Shown: piece after piece, positions 18,762 through 27,879 of the stretch
Layout: the number at the start of each line of letters is the position of its first letter
Position numbering within the stretch: position 1 is the stretch's first letter
NCBI RefSeq assembly: GCF_019679475.1
Contig: NZ_JAIEZP010000001.1
Coordinates: forward strand, 248,001-312,000
Origin: Hyphomonas sediminis
GTDB lineage: Bacteria; Pseudomonadota; Alphaproteobacteria; Caulobacterales; Hyphomonadaceae
DNA length: 64,000 bases
Direction of reading: 5' to 3'
Position numbers and translations under genes: made by a program
Notes under the pieces: model-generated
Told to the model about the DNA's origin: nothing
Databases searched by the model: none
The model's input: only the letters and a program-made list of their open reading frames with translations

Positions 18762-19130
18762 CTAGCTGACGACTGAGTGAACGCGGCTGTACCAGAGGGG
18801 CGAGTTGGCAAGATCGATGAACTTGCGCTCGTCCTCCAGCAAGGCCCGCGCGGCGTCCGACACGCCGGGATTGCGTCCGGCGGCCTGCATCGCCGCTTCG
18901 CTTTCAAACCATATCTCGGCGATGCCATCATAGGGTTCGGGCGCGCCGCGCGAGGCGCGGATGGCCTCACTCATTGCGTCAAAACCTGCGTGCACCTGCT
19001 CGTAACGGACGATGCCCAGCGTGGCGGCGTGCTTCGCCACCAGCGGGGCATGCTGCTCCCGCCAGTAGCGCTGGAACTCTTCCCGGCTGAGATGCGGCAG
19101 GCGCCTCAGGCAGAAGGTCAGCTTGATCAC
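18762..19130 (-). CDS. EthD domain protein
   Basis: A 122-residue protein with a GTG start at 19130 that overlaps the stop codon of the acyl-CoA dehydrogenase (GTGA), so the two are translationally coupled. IKLTFCLRRLPHLSREEF, YWREQHAPLV and DGIAEIWFESEAAMQ are typical of EthD/dimeric ferredoxin-like proteins. EthD helps ethyl tert-butyl ether oxidation in one system, but most members are unassigned. The pairing suggests a role in the same acyl or ring-degradation step as the dehydrogenase. Confidence 0.8.
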   Translation of the reverse strand: MIKLTFCLRRLPHLSREEFQRYWREQHAPLVAKHAATLGIVRYEQVHAGFDAMSEAIRASRGAPEPYDGIAEIWFESEAAMQAAGRNPGVSDAARALLEDERKFIDLANSPLWYSRVHSVVS

Positions 19131-20362
19131 AGAAGGTCTCCGCCCGCGGCAGCCGCCGTGGTGCCATCCTTCTTGTAAGCGCGGATGACGTTCTTGCCCG
19201 TGATCCATTTGTGGACTTCATCCGGCCCATCGACGAGACGCTGGGAACGGATGTGCGTGTACCAGGCCGCCAGCGGGGTATCGAGCGAATAGCCGAGCGC
19301 GCCGTGAAGCTGGATGGCCGTGTCCACCACCTTGTGAACCATATTGGCGAGGAAGACCTTGGCGATGCCGTTTTCCTGGCGGATGTCGAGCCCGTTTTCC
19401 GCCTTGTAAGCGATGTGCATCAGCATGAGGCGCGCGATATAGAGCTGGCTGGCGCATTCGGCGAGCATGAACTGGACGCCCTGGCGATCCTCCAGCCCCT
19501 TGCCGAAGGTGGAGCGCGTGGTCACCTGCTCCGTAGCCAGATCAAGCGCGCGCTGGGCCATGGCCACATTGTGCATACCGTGGCGCAGGCGGCCATAGGC
19601 GAGCCTGTGCTGGCCCATCGCAAAGCCCATCCCTTCGCCGCCCAGCAGATTGGCCTCCGGCACGACAAGGTTTTCAATCTTCACCTCGGCATGGCCGCCG
19701 CCCATCTCATGATAATGCGGCCCGTGGACGGCCATGGTGGGAATGTCACGGACGATGTTGTAGCCCGGTGTCGGCAGCTCCACGATGAAGGTTGAAAATT
19801 GCTGGTGGCGGGGCGCGTCCGGATTGGTCTTTGCCATGACGACGGCAATGTCGGCGGCGGTGGCCGCCGAAGAGAACCACTTCTCGCCATTGAGGACATA
19901 ATTGCCCTTGCCATCCTTGACGGCCGTAGTCTGCATGCCGGTCGCGTCCGCGCCTGCGGCCTTCTCCGTCATCGAGTAGCAGACGCGCTTTTCGCCGTTC
20001 AGGATGGGTTTGAGGTATTTCTCTTTCTGGAAGTCCGTGCCGTGCGCCAGCAGCGTCAGCATGGTGGCATCGTCCGGCCCCTGAGAATTCATGGAAAGCG
20101 CGCCGAGATGGCTCTGGCCAAGCTCCATCTGGACCAGCGCATTGGCCAGCGGGCCGAGCCCCATGCCACCATGCTCTTTCGGTATAAAGGGAAGCCACAG
20201 ACCCTGCGCGCGCGCCTTCTTGCGCAGCGCGGCGAGAACTTCCTTGTAAGGCTTGCCAGCGGCCATTTCCTTTTCTGCCGGAATACACTCCTCCTGCACC
20301 CAGCGACGTACACGCTCGCGCACTTCCTTGGCTTCTTCCGGAATCGTGAAATCGATGGCCAT
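19127..20362 (-). CDS. Acyl-CoA dehydrogenase family protein
   Basis: The start at MAIDFTIPEEAKEVRERV gives 411 residues; a start 18 bases upstream is also possible. The order of motifs is that of acyl-CoA dehydrogenases: GLWLPFIPKEHGGMGL, CYSMTEKAAGADATGMQT (FAD and substrate contacts), VLNGEKWFSSAATAADI, and the C-terminal helical domain with QLHGALGYSLDTPLAAWYTHIRSQR cut short here in quotation. This subgroup resembles the ACAD10/11-like and CaiA-like enzymes; the chain length is not readable. It is coupled to the EthD gene. Confidence 0.9.
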   Translation of the reverse strand: MAIDFTIPEEAKEVRERVRRWVQEECIPAEKEMAAGKPYKEVLAALRKKARAQGLWLPFIPKEHGGMGLGPLANALVQMELGQSHLGALSMNSQGPDDATMLTLLAHGTDFQKEKYLKPILNGEKRVCYSMTEKAAGADATGMQTTAVKDGKGNYVLNGEKWFSSAATAADIAVVMAKTNPDAPRHQQFSTFIVELPTPGYNIVRDIPTMAVHGPHYHEMGGGHAEVKIENLVVPEANLLGGEGMGFAMGQHRLAYGRLRHGMHNVAMAQRALDLATEQVTTRSTFGKGLEDRQGVQFMLAECASQLYIARLMLMHIAYKAENGLDIRQENGIAKVFLANMVHKVVDTAIQLHGALGYSLDTPLAAWYTHIRSQRLVDGPDEVHKWITGKNVIRAYKKDGTTAAAAGGDLL

Positions 20363-20434
20363 GGCGCCTTGCTCCCTCATCTGTTTGTGGGGAGGCTAAA
20401 CGTGATTTCTGGCGCGGGACAGGGTGTCTTCGCG

Positions 20435-21181
20435 TCAGGTCGCCTGATCGTAATCGACCCGCTCAAGGAACAGGCCATCGGATGGCGCGACCGGGCCGCA
20501 GCGCTGACGATCGGTAGCGTCGAGGATTTCCTTCATCCAACGCACCGGCTCACGGCCGCGGCCAACTTCCACAAGGCTGCCCACCATGGAGCGCACCTGG
20601 CGGTGGATGAAGCTGGGCGCCGAGCAGGTGAACTCAATTCGGTCGCCATAACGGGCGACATCGAAGCGCCAGAGCGACTTGACCGGGGTGGCGGCCTGGC
20701 ATTCGGTGTCGCGGAAGGTGGAGAAATCATGCGTGCCCACAAGGGCCTGCGCCGCCTCTTGCATCTTATCGGCGTCCAGCTTGGAGGGCACGCGCCACGC
20801 AATGCCGCGTTCAATCGCAAGATCGGCGCGTCGGTTGATGACAACATAGCGATAGTGGCGCGCCGTCGCCGAGAAGCGGGCGTGGAAATCATCGTCCACC
20901 CGCTCAGCCTTGAGCACCGCGATCGGATGCGGACGCAGATGGAAGTTCATCGCATCGGCCACCTTGTTGGGCCGGTCCTGTCGCAGATCCATATGCGCCA
21001 CCTGCCCCGTCGCATGGACGCCGGCATCGGTGCGCCCCGCGCCATAGATTTCCACCGGGCCGCCATCGAGCTTGGCTGCAGCCTCCTCCAGCGCCGCCTG
21101 AACGGTCGGCTTTCCCGGCAGCTTCATCCAGCCCTGATAGGGCCCGCCATGGTATTCTATGAGGAGACGGTAACGTGGCAT
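20435..21181 (-). CDS. truA: tRNA pseudouridine(38-40) synthase TruA
   Basis: The start at MPRYRLLIEYHGGPYQGW gives 248 residues, the family length. The catalytic Asp is in GAGRTDAGVHATGQ, and HRQVRSMVGSLVEVGRG is the conserved C-terminal motif. In the sequence as given the frame is open upstream and reads into the preceding GNAT gene, but the TruA N-terminus is canonical, so the joined 426-residue frame is very probably an artefact of the C8 tract at 21253-21260. The order def-fmt-truA is typical of alphaproteobacteria, here interrupted by the GNAT gene. Confidence 0.93.
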   Translation of the reverse strand: MPRYRLLIEYHGGPYQGWMKLPGKPTVQAALEEAAAKLDGGPVEIYGAGRTDAGVHATGQVAHMDLRQDRPNKVADAMNFHLRPHPIAVLKAERVDDDFHARFSATARHYRYVVINRRADLAIERGIAWRVPSKLDADKMQEAAQALVGTHDFSTFRDTECQAATPVKSLWRFDVARYGDRIEFTCSAPSFIHRQVRSMVGSLVEVGRGREPVRWMKEILDATDRQRCGPVAPSDGLFLERVDYDQAT

Positions 21182-21222
21182 GGAAGCCGGGTGCCAAAGC
21201 CGGAGGCTGGGGTCAACTGGCC

Positions 21223-21715
21223 TCAGCCGCCGAATGCAGCCGGATAGGTCAGCCCCCCCCTGGGCGGGCGCTGCATCCGACAAGACCCGCGCCATGAAAT
21301 GCGGTCCGCTCCACGGGGCCGAAAAAGGCTTCGCGGCAGCCTCGGCGAACCCGAACTTCGGATAATAGGCGTCGTGCCCCAACACGAAGATCACGCTTTC
21401 GCCAGATGCCTCAAGAATGCGCAGTCCTTCACCAATCAAAGCGCCCCCGATGCCGCACCGCTGGCGCCCCGGATGGACACACATCGGACCGAGCCCCGCC
21501 GCCACAGCAGCCCCGTCAACAAGGATACGAAAGAACTCGATATGACCCGCAAGCTCTCCGCCCTCTTCGGCGACGATCGACAGCAGGCTGTCGCCATCGG
21601 CCCAAAGCTGCCGAACAATGCGGCCTTCATCTGGGCCGCCAAAAGCGGCATCGTTGAGGGCTGCGATTGCGCCGAGGTCGGATGGCAGTGCGCGGCGAAG
21701 GCGAAAGTCGCTCAC
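21223..21715 (-). CDS. YhbS-like GNAT N-acetyltransferase, frameshifted at a C8 tract
   Basis: It starts with GTG at 21715 inside GTGA, overlapping the fmt stop codon. [21 protein letters not shown] is the acetyl-CoA motif and [16 protein letters not shown] is typical of YhbS-like members. As given, the frame runs past 21253-21260 (eight C on the plus strand) into truA. If the tract had seven, the protein would read on as LTYPAAFGG and stop with TGA at 21225-21223, a natural end for this family (163 residues). So either the sequence has a one-base error or the gene carries a real +1 slip. The substrate is unknown. Confidence 0.8.
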
Positions 21716-22653
21716 GCAAACACCTGACCTGCAGACACGGGCGTTCCGGCAAGGAAATCGCGGGCGTCGAGCGGTTTGCCGCCCGGCTTCTGCAGACGCA
21801 GCAAGCGCACGCAGCGCCCATCGCCGCAGGTCACGGAGAGCGCGCTATCTGCCAGCGTTCCGGGCTCAGCGGACGATGCGTCCCCCGTCAGTTCACTGAA
21901 GAGCACTTTGAGGCGGACCGGCCCCTGCCCCAGATCGACCTCACACCAGGCGCCCGGCGCTGGCGAAAGGCCCCGGATCTGGCAATCAACCTCTGCAGCG
22001 GGCCGCATCCAGTCGATGCGCTGATCGGCAGAAGTCAGCTTGGCAGCGTACGTCATGCCAACTTCAGTTTGCGGCACCGGCTTCAAGCTGCCATCGGCGA
22101 GGCCTGCCAGAGCGCAAGGCGCGAGTTCAGCGGCAAGCCCGGCGAGGCGGTCATGCAGACTGCCGGCGGTATCCTGCGCCGTGATGGGTGTACGGATAGA
22201 CGCCAGCACCGGACCAGTATCAAGGCCCGCTTCCATCATCATCGCGTCAACGCCGGTTTCAGCATCACCTGCCATGATCGCCCGCTGGATCGGCGCAGCG
22301 CCCCGCCAGCGCGGCAGGATCGAGGCGTGCATGTTGAGACAGCCAAGACGCGGCGCGTCCAACACCGCCTGCGGCAGGATCAGGCCATAGGCGACAACCA
22401 CAGCCGCATCGAGCTTCAGCGCGGAAAACGCCTCCTGCTCTTCCGGCTTCTTCAGCGATTTGGGCGTGCGCACCTCAAGGCCGCGCGCCTCGGCAAAGGC
22501 ATGAACCGGCGTCGGCGTCAGCTTCTGGCCGCGGCCCGCCGGGCGTGGCGGCTGGGAATAGACACAAGCAATCTCGTGCCCCGCCGCAATCAAGGCTTCA
22601 AGCACGCCCAGCGCGATACCAGGGCTTCCCATGAAGGCGATACGAAGAGGCAT
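21712..22653 (-). CDS. fmt: Methionyl-tRNA formyltransferase
   Basis: A 313-residue protein starting [21 protein letters not shown]. The formyl-transfer site is in [21 protein letters not shown], with the tetrahydrofolate-enzyme motif complete, and the C-terminal OB-like domain follows. It formylates initiator Met-tRNA, and its partner def removes the formyl group later. It lies downstream of def with a small membrane-protein frame in between, and overlaps the GNAT gene by 4 bases. Confidence 0.97.
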   Translation of the reverse strand: MPLRIAFMGSPGIALGVLEALIAAGHEIACVYSQPPRPAGRGQKLTPTPVHAFAEARGLEVRTPKSLKKPEEQEAFSALKLDAAVVVAYGLILPQAVLDAPRLGCLNMHASILPRWRGAAPIQRAIMAGDAETGVDAMMMEAGLDTGPVLASIRTPITAQDTAGSLHDRLAGLAAELAPCALAGLADGSLKPVPQTEVGMTYAAKLTSADQRIDWMRPAAEVDCQIRGLSPAPGAWCEVDLGQGPVRLKVLFSELTGDASSAEPGTLADSALSVTCGDGRCVRLLRLQKPGGKPLDARDFLAGTPVSAGQVFA

Positions 22654-22690
22654 TGCGGGGCTCCTTGAACTTGGCGGAACCGGAACACCA

Positions 22691-22831
22691 TCAGCTCGGC
22701 AATAGCAAGCAGGCGGGGGTCAGAAGCCCGAACGCGCCGGGAGGCCATCGCCCCCCCACCAGCCAGACAATAACCGCCGCGACCAGCACTGCAAAAAGCC
22801 ACCGGAACCGCATGTCCCGGAAAAAGCGCAT
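22691..22831 (-). CDS. Small single-pass membrane protein between def and fmt
   Basis: A 46-codon frame whose ATG overlaps the def stop codon by one base (TGATG), a classic coupling arrangement. The product starts [13 protein letters not shown], has one hydrophobic span ([17 protein letters not shown], about residues 11-27) after a basic segment, and a short hydrophobic tail with one Cys. It stops 38 bases before the fmt start. I do not recognise a family. A G7 tract at the end of the span is a place where a base error could change the tail. The coupling and membrane-like composition favour a real gene. Confidence 0.5.
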   Translation of the reverse strand: MRFFRDMRFRWLFAVLVAAVIVWLVGGRWPPGAFGLLTPACLLLPS

Positions 22832-23361
22832 CAGTTGGCGTCTTCGCGGATGGCGCGGATTTTTGCTTTCTTCACCCGGTCGATGGCGCGGTCGCGCTTC
22901 AGGCGGGAAAGATAGTCAATGAACAGCGTGCCTTCGAGATGGTCCATCTCGTGCTGGATGCACACAGCGTAGAGGTCTTCGGCCCACTCATCGATCTGGC
23001 TTCCGTTATAGTCCAGATAACGGATCCTGCATCGGGCAGGGCGTTCGATCTCGTTAAAAACGTCGGGAACCGACAGGCAGCCTTCTTCATAGGGCTGCTT
23101 TTCCTCAACCGTTTCAAGGATTTCAGGGTTCACGAAATAGCGCGGCTGACGCTCTTCGCCCTCACGCGAGAGGTCCATCACAATCACGCGCAGCGGCACG
23201 CCGATCTGGATCGCGGCCAGGCCAATGCCCGGCGCGTCATACATCGTCTCCAGCATGTCATCCATGAGCGCACGGATTTCATCGGTGACGCCGCCTTCGA
23301 CGGGCTTGGACACCTGCTTCAGGCGCGGATCGGGTACGGTGAGGATTTCGCGAATAGACAT
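22831..23361 (-). CDS. def: Peptide deformylase
   Basis: A 176-residue protein with the three PDF motifs: [11 protein letters not shown] (motif 1), EEGCLSVP (motif 2, metal-binding Cys) and QHEMDHLEG (motif 3, HExxH). It removes the N-formyl group from nascent proteins. It heads the def-(small membrane protein)-fmt-GNAT-truA run on the minus strand. Confidence 0.97.
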   Translation of the reverse strand: MSIREILTVPDPRLKQVSKPVEGGVTDEIRALMDDMLETMYDAPGIGLAAIQIGVPLRVIVMDLSREGEERQPRYFVNPEILETVEEKQPYEEGCLSVPDVFNEIERPARCRIRYLDYNGSQIDEWAEDLYAVCIQHEMDHLEGTLFIDYLSRLKRDRAIDRVKKAKIRAIREDAN

Positions 23362-23403
23362 GAGCGTCAGATATGCACCCCTCTCCCCAGCGTCAACGGG
23401 AGA

Positions 23404-24741
23404 TCACTCTGCGGGCAGCTTTGGCGCGGGCTCCAGCGGCAGCTGGCCGGTGTCGGGCGTGTTGGCCCGCGCCTCGATCAGCTTGGTCTCCGGCGGCGCC
23501 TTGCCGGGCGGGGCAATCTGCATGTCCTCGAACTTGCGCAGGGTGGGCATCACCCGCTTGTCGATGGAGCCAAGCAAGCTGTTATAATGGTCTACCGAGG
23601 AATTGAGCGATTTGCCGAGCTTCTCGGTATGCCCGAGCAGCACGCCGATCCGCGTATAAAGCTCCGCGCCCAGCTCGGCGGCGGCCTGCGCGTTTTCGTT
23701 CATTTCATGCTGGCGCCAGAGATGGGCCACCGTCTTGGCCAGCGCGATCAGGGTGGTCGGCGTCGTGACAATCACGGACCGGTTCATCGCTTTCTCGATC
23801 AGGTCCGGCGACTGTTCCAATGCAGCGGCAAAGAAATTCTCCCCCGGAATGAACATGGCAATGTAATCAAACCGGTTGCCGAGATTGGACTGGTAATCCT
23901 TTGACGCAAGCGTTGTGACATGCCGCTGCACGCTGGCGGCGTGCTGCTTCAGATGCGCTTGCCGCTCTGCCGGATCATCCGTGTTGGTGGCGGCCATATA
24001 GGAGGCAAGCGAAACCTTGGAATCGATCACGATCTGCCGGTCGCCCGGCAGGCGGATGATGGCATCCGGGCGTTGGCGCCCCTCCTCGGTATCGTCGTGA
24101 ACCTGCTCGCTGAAATCGCAATGGGCCGAAAGCCCCGCCTGCTCCATCACATTGCGCAGGGTCATCTCGCCCCAGCGGCCGCCGCCCTTTGGCGCAGTCA
24201 GCGCATTCACGAGCTTTCCGGTTTCGGCGGTATTGCGGTGCAGGCTCTCGGCGATTGCGCGCACCTGTTCGGAGAGGAGCGACTTGTCCTCGACACGGAC
24301 TTTCTCGATCGCCTCCACCTTCTGGCGGAAGGTTTCGAAATTCTCGCCGATGGGTTTCATCAGCTCCTTCAACTCGCCCTGGGCCCCTTCCCGATGCCGC
24401 TTGAAGGTCTCTTCGGCCCGCTCCAGGAACATGGAATTGGCCCGCGCCAGAACGCCCTGCGCCAGCTCGGCAAACTTGCGCTCATCTTCGGCGCTGCGCG
24501 CCTCGGCGGCGGCCAGCTTCAGCTCGGCTTCGCGGCGGGCCGCTTCCACGGTCTGCTCGCGCTGGCGCAGGCGGGAGAGTTCGTCCTGAGCGGCGTTTCG
24601 CTCGGTCATCAACCGTTCACGTTCGACATCGCCGCGCTGGCGCATCTGCCAGACATAGATGCCGAGCCCCATCGCCATCAGCAGAAGGACAACGTGAACC
24701 AGGTCAAACCCGGCAGAGCCGATTGTGATTACAGGCGTCAT
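23404..24741 (-). CDS. rmuC: DNA recombination protein RmuC
   Basis: The start at MTPVITIGSAGFDLVHVV gives 445 residues. One N-terminal membrane span (residues about 12-30) is followed by a long coiled coil rich in Arg, Glu and Ala, then the nuclease-like RmuC core with GGRWGEMTLRNVMEQAGL, RPDAIIRLPGDRQIVIDSKV and YIAMFIPGENFFAAAL. RmuC limits inversions at short inverted repeats. It precedes def on the same strand with a 42-base gap. Confidence 0.95.
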   Translation of the reverse strand: MTPVITIGSAGFDLVHVVLLLMAMGLGIYVWQMRQRGDVERERLMTERNAAQDELSRLRQREQTVEAARREAELKLAAAEARSAEDERKFAELAQGVLARANSMFLERAEETFKRHREGAQGELKELMKPIGENFETFRQKVEAIEKVRVEDKSLLSEQVRAIAESLHRNTAETGKLVNALTAPKGGGRWGEMTLRNVMEQAGLSAHCDFSEQVHDDTEEGRQRPDAIIRLPGDRQIVIDSKVSLASYMAATNTDDPAERQAHLKQHAASVQRHVTTLASKDYQSNLGNRFDYIAMFIPGENFFAAALEQSPDLIEKAMNRSVIVTTPTTLIALAKTVAHLWRQHEMNENAQAAAELGAELYTRIGVLLGHTEKLGKSLNSSVDHYNSLLGSIDKRVMPTLRKFEDMQIAPPGKAPPETKLIEARANTPDTGQLPLEPAPKLPAE

Positions 24742-24895
24742 GGCGGGGCCCTTGCGCAAACCAACGCCAGAACATAATCGGAACGGATATAAGCTGTCTA
24801 CACCCGGCAGGCGAGCGGGCTGCGCTCCGCAGGCGAATTTCACAGCCTGCGGAGGGGATAGTTAACGCGCCCGCCTGAACGAAACGCGATCGCGC

Positions 24896-25873
24896 CTAGT
24901 CCTTGAGGAAGCCGGCAAGGCGTTTGGAGATGATCTCCTCGGCCTGGCTCATGATCCGGTCGATCAGTTCCTGAACCGTCGGGATGTCGTAAATCAGGCC
25001 CGCAACCATGCCGCAGGACCAGGCGCCCGCATCCATGTCGCCATCCTTGAGGATGCGCGGATAGACGCCGGCAACTTCCGGAGCGATGTCCTCGAACTTG
25101 ATATTGGCGCCCAGTTCCTTCTCTTTCTGGATCAGGCGCTCAACGGCTGCATTCGTCAGCACACGTTCGGTGTTGCGCAGCGGGCGCATGACGAGGCGCG
25201 TGTCGAGCTCCGAAGCGGCCACCAGCGCCTGCTTTACATTCTCGTGGACCGGGGCTTCCTTGGTCGCGATGAAGCGCGTGCCCATGTTCATGCCTTCTGC
25301 GCCCAGCGCCATGGCCGCAACGAGCGAACGGCCATCAGCCATACCACCCGACGCGATGAAGGGGATTTCCAGCTCGTCCATTGCACGCGGCAATAGGATG
25401 AAGTTTGGAACATCATCCTCGCCCGGATGGCCGCCGCACTCGAAGCCATCCACCGAGACAGCGTCGCAGCCAATCTTCTGCGCCTTGAGCGCGTGGCGCA
25501 CGGCGGTGCATTTATGGATGACCTTGATGCCGTGCTCCTTGAGGATCGGCAGCACCTGAACCGGGTTGTTGCCGGCGGTTTCAACCACCTTCACGCCGCC
25601 CTCGATGATGGCCTTCACATAGCCCGGATAGTCCGGCGCATTGACGACCGGCAGGAAGGTGAGGTTCACCCCGATCGGCTTGTCCGTCATGTCGCGGCAA
25701 CGGGCGATCTCGTTGGCAAGATCAGCCGGCGTGCGCTGGGTCAGCGCCGTGATAATGCCGAGGCCACCAGCGTTCGATACCGCCGCCGCCATTTCTGCAA
25801 AGCCGACATAGTGCATACCGCCCTGCACGATCGGATGTTTGATGCCGAGCATTTCTGTGATGCGGGTTTTCAT
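24896..25873 (-). CDS. Nitronate monooxygenase-like flavin oxidoreductase
   Basis: The start at MKTRITEMLGIKHPIVQGGM gives 325 residues. This is the 2-nitropropane dioxygenase/FabK-like TIM barrel: ALTQRTPADLANEIAR, VSVDGFECGGHPGEDDV and PFIASGGMADGRSLVAAMAL are the FMN-site motifs. Members oxidise alkyl nitronates or reduce enoyl substrates; this one may also be a quinone reductase. A second, diverged member is at 60538-61590. Confidence 0.87.
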   Translation of the reverse strand: MKTRITEMLGIKHPIVQGGMHYVGFAEMAAAVSNAGGLGIITALTQRTPADLANEIARCRDMTDKPIGVNLTFLPVVNAPDYPGYVKAIIEGGVKVVETAGNNPVQVLPILKEHGIKVIHKCTAVRHALKAQKIGCDAVSVDGFECGGHPGEDDVPNFILLPRAMDELEIPFIASGGMADGRSLVAAMALGAEGMNMGTRFIATKEAPVHENVKQALVAASELDTRLVMRPLRNTERVLTNAAVERLIQKEKELGANIKFEDIAPEVAGVYPRILKDGDMDAGAWSCGMVAGLIYDIPTVQELIDRIMSQAEEIISKRLAGFLKD

Positions 25874-26198
25874 CGCGGATACTCCATGGGCTGTTTCGCT
25901 GGGTGGCATCCTTGTACGTGCAGGCAAGGTCCGGCAAGAGTGTCATTGGGGAAAGTGGAGGTTTGAGGAGCCTACAGACCTCGCAGGAACCGTACGGATC
26001 TGCTGGCAATTTCGATGGTTCGCTTCCTGCACGGCACACGCCCCCAGGCACCGGTGCACGGGGCACCGTGTTCATCGGTCATATCTGGGAACAGTTCGCC
26101 CGGCTGAGAAGCAGTTCGCCGGCTGCGCGCCCGCCCCGCATTGCCCGGCCTTCAAAACCGCTTTACGCCATGGTGCAGATTTGATCGACGGAGCCGAC
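25874..26198. other. Gene-free divergent promoter region (325 bases)
   Basis: It lies between the starts of the flavin oxidoreductase (minus) and the acid phosphatase (plus). I see no convincing coding frame or RNA. The only structure I note is a weak inverted repeat GAGGTTTG/CAGACCTC near 25960-25985 with one mismatch. AT content is not raised. Confidence 0.4.
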
Positions 26199-27098
26199 AT
26201 GAAAACTGCCCTTCCCCTGATTACGCTTGCGATCCTCGCCGCATGTCAGACTGCGGCTCCGCCGCCCGCCGCGCAGCCTGAAAGCGTCGCGATGGACCCC
26301 AGCGCCCCGGCCATAACGGAGATCAAACCCAGCGCCGGCGAGCAATGGCTGCTGGGATCGGCAGAGGCGCGTATCGTGATGGTGCAGAGCTGGAACGAGA
26401 TTGCTTCCTATGTCGAAAAACAGGCCGCAAGCCGCCCGAATGCCAGCGTCATCCTGGCGCCCGGCGCGACGCCGGACGCGCCGGAATTCCTCGCCTGCGG
26501 TGACAAGCCGCTCGCCGCCGTGTTCGATGCCGATGAAACACTGATCTGGAACACAGGTTCAACCGGCGCTTACCGGCGCATGGGCAAGGAGTATGATCCT
26601 ATTACTTGGGGCGAATGGGAACGCACAGGCGCAGGCAAAGCCGTTGCCATTCCTGGCGCGCTCGACGGCGTTGCCCGAATCCGCGCAGCCGGCGTCGAGG
26701 TGATCGTCAACACAAACCGCGAAGCAGCCAACGTTGAAGGCAACATTGCTACGCTGGCACAGGCCGGCTTCGGTGAATTCGTCCACGGATCAACCCTCTT
26801 TCTCAAGGGCGACACGCCCGGCGGCTCCGCCAAGGACGCCCGCCGTTATGCAATCTCCGAGAATTACTGCGTGGTCGCACTTGTGGGAGACCAGCTCGGT
26901 GACATCGCCGACATCTTCAACGACAAGACGCTGAGGCCTGCCGAGCGGCGGTCGCTGTCGGCGGCGAGCGCGTTTGATAGCCTGTGGGGCCAGGGCTGGT
27001 TCATCCTGCCCAACCCGCTTTACGGTCCCTCCATCGCTGGCTCGATGGACGACATCTTCCCGGCTGAAACCTATTGGGAACCGGCGTCAAAGGACTAA
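26199..27098 (+). CDS. HAD-type acid phosphatase lipoprotein (class B/e(P4)-like)
   Basis: A 299-residue protein with lipobox LAAC in MKTALPLITLAILAAC. The HAD motifs are VFDADETLIWNTG (nucleophile Asp and general acid), VIVNTNREAANVEGN (motif II) and VVALVGDQLGDIADIFN (acidic motif). SAEARIVMVQSWNEIASYV is the N-terminal helix of the acid phosphatase B superfamily. It should sit on a membrane face in the periplasm and hydrolyse phosphomonoesters such as nucleotides. The alpha/beta hydrolase gene follows after 5 bases. Confidence 0.88.
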   Translation: MKTALPLITLAILAACQTAAPPPAAQPESVAMDPSAPAITEIKPSAGEQWLLGSAEARIVMVQSWNEIASYVEKQAASRPNASVILAPGATPDAPEFLACGDKPLAAVFDADETLIWNTGSTGAYRRMGKEYDPITWGEWERTGAGKAVAIPGALDGVARIRAAGVEVIVNTNREAANVEGNIATLAQAGFGEFVHGSTLFLKGDTPGGSAKDARRYAISENYCVVALVGDQLGDIADIFNDKTLRPAERRSLSAASAFDSLWGQGWFILPNPLYGPSIAGSMDDIFPAETYWEPASKD

Positions 27099-27103
27099 TC
27101 CCC

Positions 27104-27841
27104 ATGATCCTCTTCGTGCATGGCGTTCCTGACACGCCTGTCCTCTGGGACCCGCTGATCGCCGCCCTTGGCCTGTCTCCCGGCGAATATCTAGCCCCCG
27201 CCCTGCCGGGGTTCGGGACAGGTAAGCCGCCAGCTTTCCGCAGCACGAAAGATGAGTATGCCGCCTGGCTGGTGACCCAGATGGAAGCTGCCGGCGGCCA
27301 AGTACATATCGTGGGGCACGATTGGGGCGCCCTGCTAACGCTGCGCGCCGCAAGCCTGCGGCCGGATCTCGTGAAGAGCTGGTGTGTCACGAACGCCGTG
27401 ATCGACCCGGAATATTCCGGCCACAGAACAGCGCGCATGTGGGCAACGCCCCTGCTGGGCGAGTTTGTAATGCTGAACATGCGCAACAAGCCGCGGCTGA
27501 TCGAAGGCCTCGTCCAGGGCGGCATGCCCCGGCCACTGGCGGAGATGGAAGTCCCCCACATCGACAAGCGCATGCGCCAGTCGATCCTCAGCCTCTACCG
27601 CTCAGCCATCGGCCTGCGCTTCAGCGGGCATTGGGTGGACGATCTCGCCCGCCTGCCTGAACATGGGCAGCTGTTCTGGGGCGAAAACGATCCCTTCGTG
27701 GAGCTTCCCGTGGCGGAACGCTTCTCCCGGACACATGGAACACCGCTGCATGTGGCGCGCGGCGCCGGGCATTGGGCGTGCCACGAGCGGGCTGCTGAGT
27801 TCGCGACTGTTTTGAAGGCCCTATGGCAAAAGGCCGGCTAA
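27104..27841 (+). CDS. Alpha/beta fold hydrolase
   Basis: The ATG at 27104, MILFVHGVPDTPVLWD, gives 245 residues. The nucleophile elbow region is HIVGHDWGALLTLRAASL, where Asp stands in the nucleophile position as in haloalkane dehalogenase/epoxide hydrolase-like enzymes. A His lies in VARGAGHWACHERAAEF. The substrate is unknown. It is probably co-transcribed with the acid phosphatase gene. Confidence 0.82.
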   Translation: MILFVHGVPDTPVLWDPLIAALGLSPGEYLAPALPGFGTGKPPAFRSTKDEYAAWLVTQMEAAGGQVHIVGHDWGALLTLRAASLRPDLVKSWCVTNAVIDPEYSGHRTARMWATPLLGEFVMLNMRNKPRLIEGLVQGGMPRPLAEMEVPHIDKRMRQSILSLYRSAIGLRFSGHWVDDLARLPEHGQLFWGENDPFVELPVAERFSRTHGTPLHVARGAGHWACHERAAEFATVLKALWQKAG

Positions 27842-27853
27842 GTGCCGGCCTTT
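27829..27853. terminator. Bidirectional terminator between the hydrolase gene and cckA
   Basis: AAAGGCCGGC (27829-27838) pairs perfectly with GCCGGCCTTT (27844-27853) around a 5-base loop. The plus-strand stop codon TAA lies in the loop. The two genes converge here. Confidence 0.75.
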
Positions 27854-27879
27854 CTCGAACTTCCGCAATTTCAGACCTG

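Noticed and set aside
20435..21715. A genuine GNAT-TruA fusion protein
   Set aside because: TruA has a canonical N-terminus at its own ATG, and a one-base change in the C8 tract gives the GNAT its natural end; the linker residues look out of frame.
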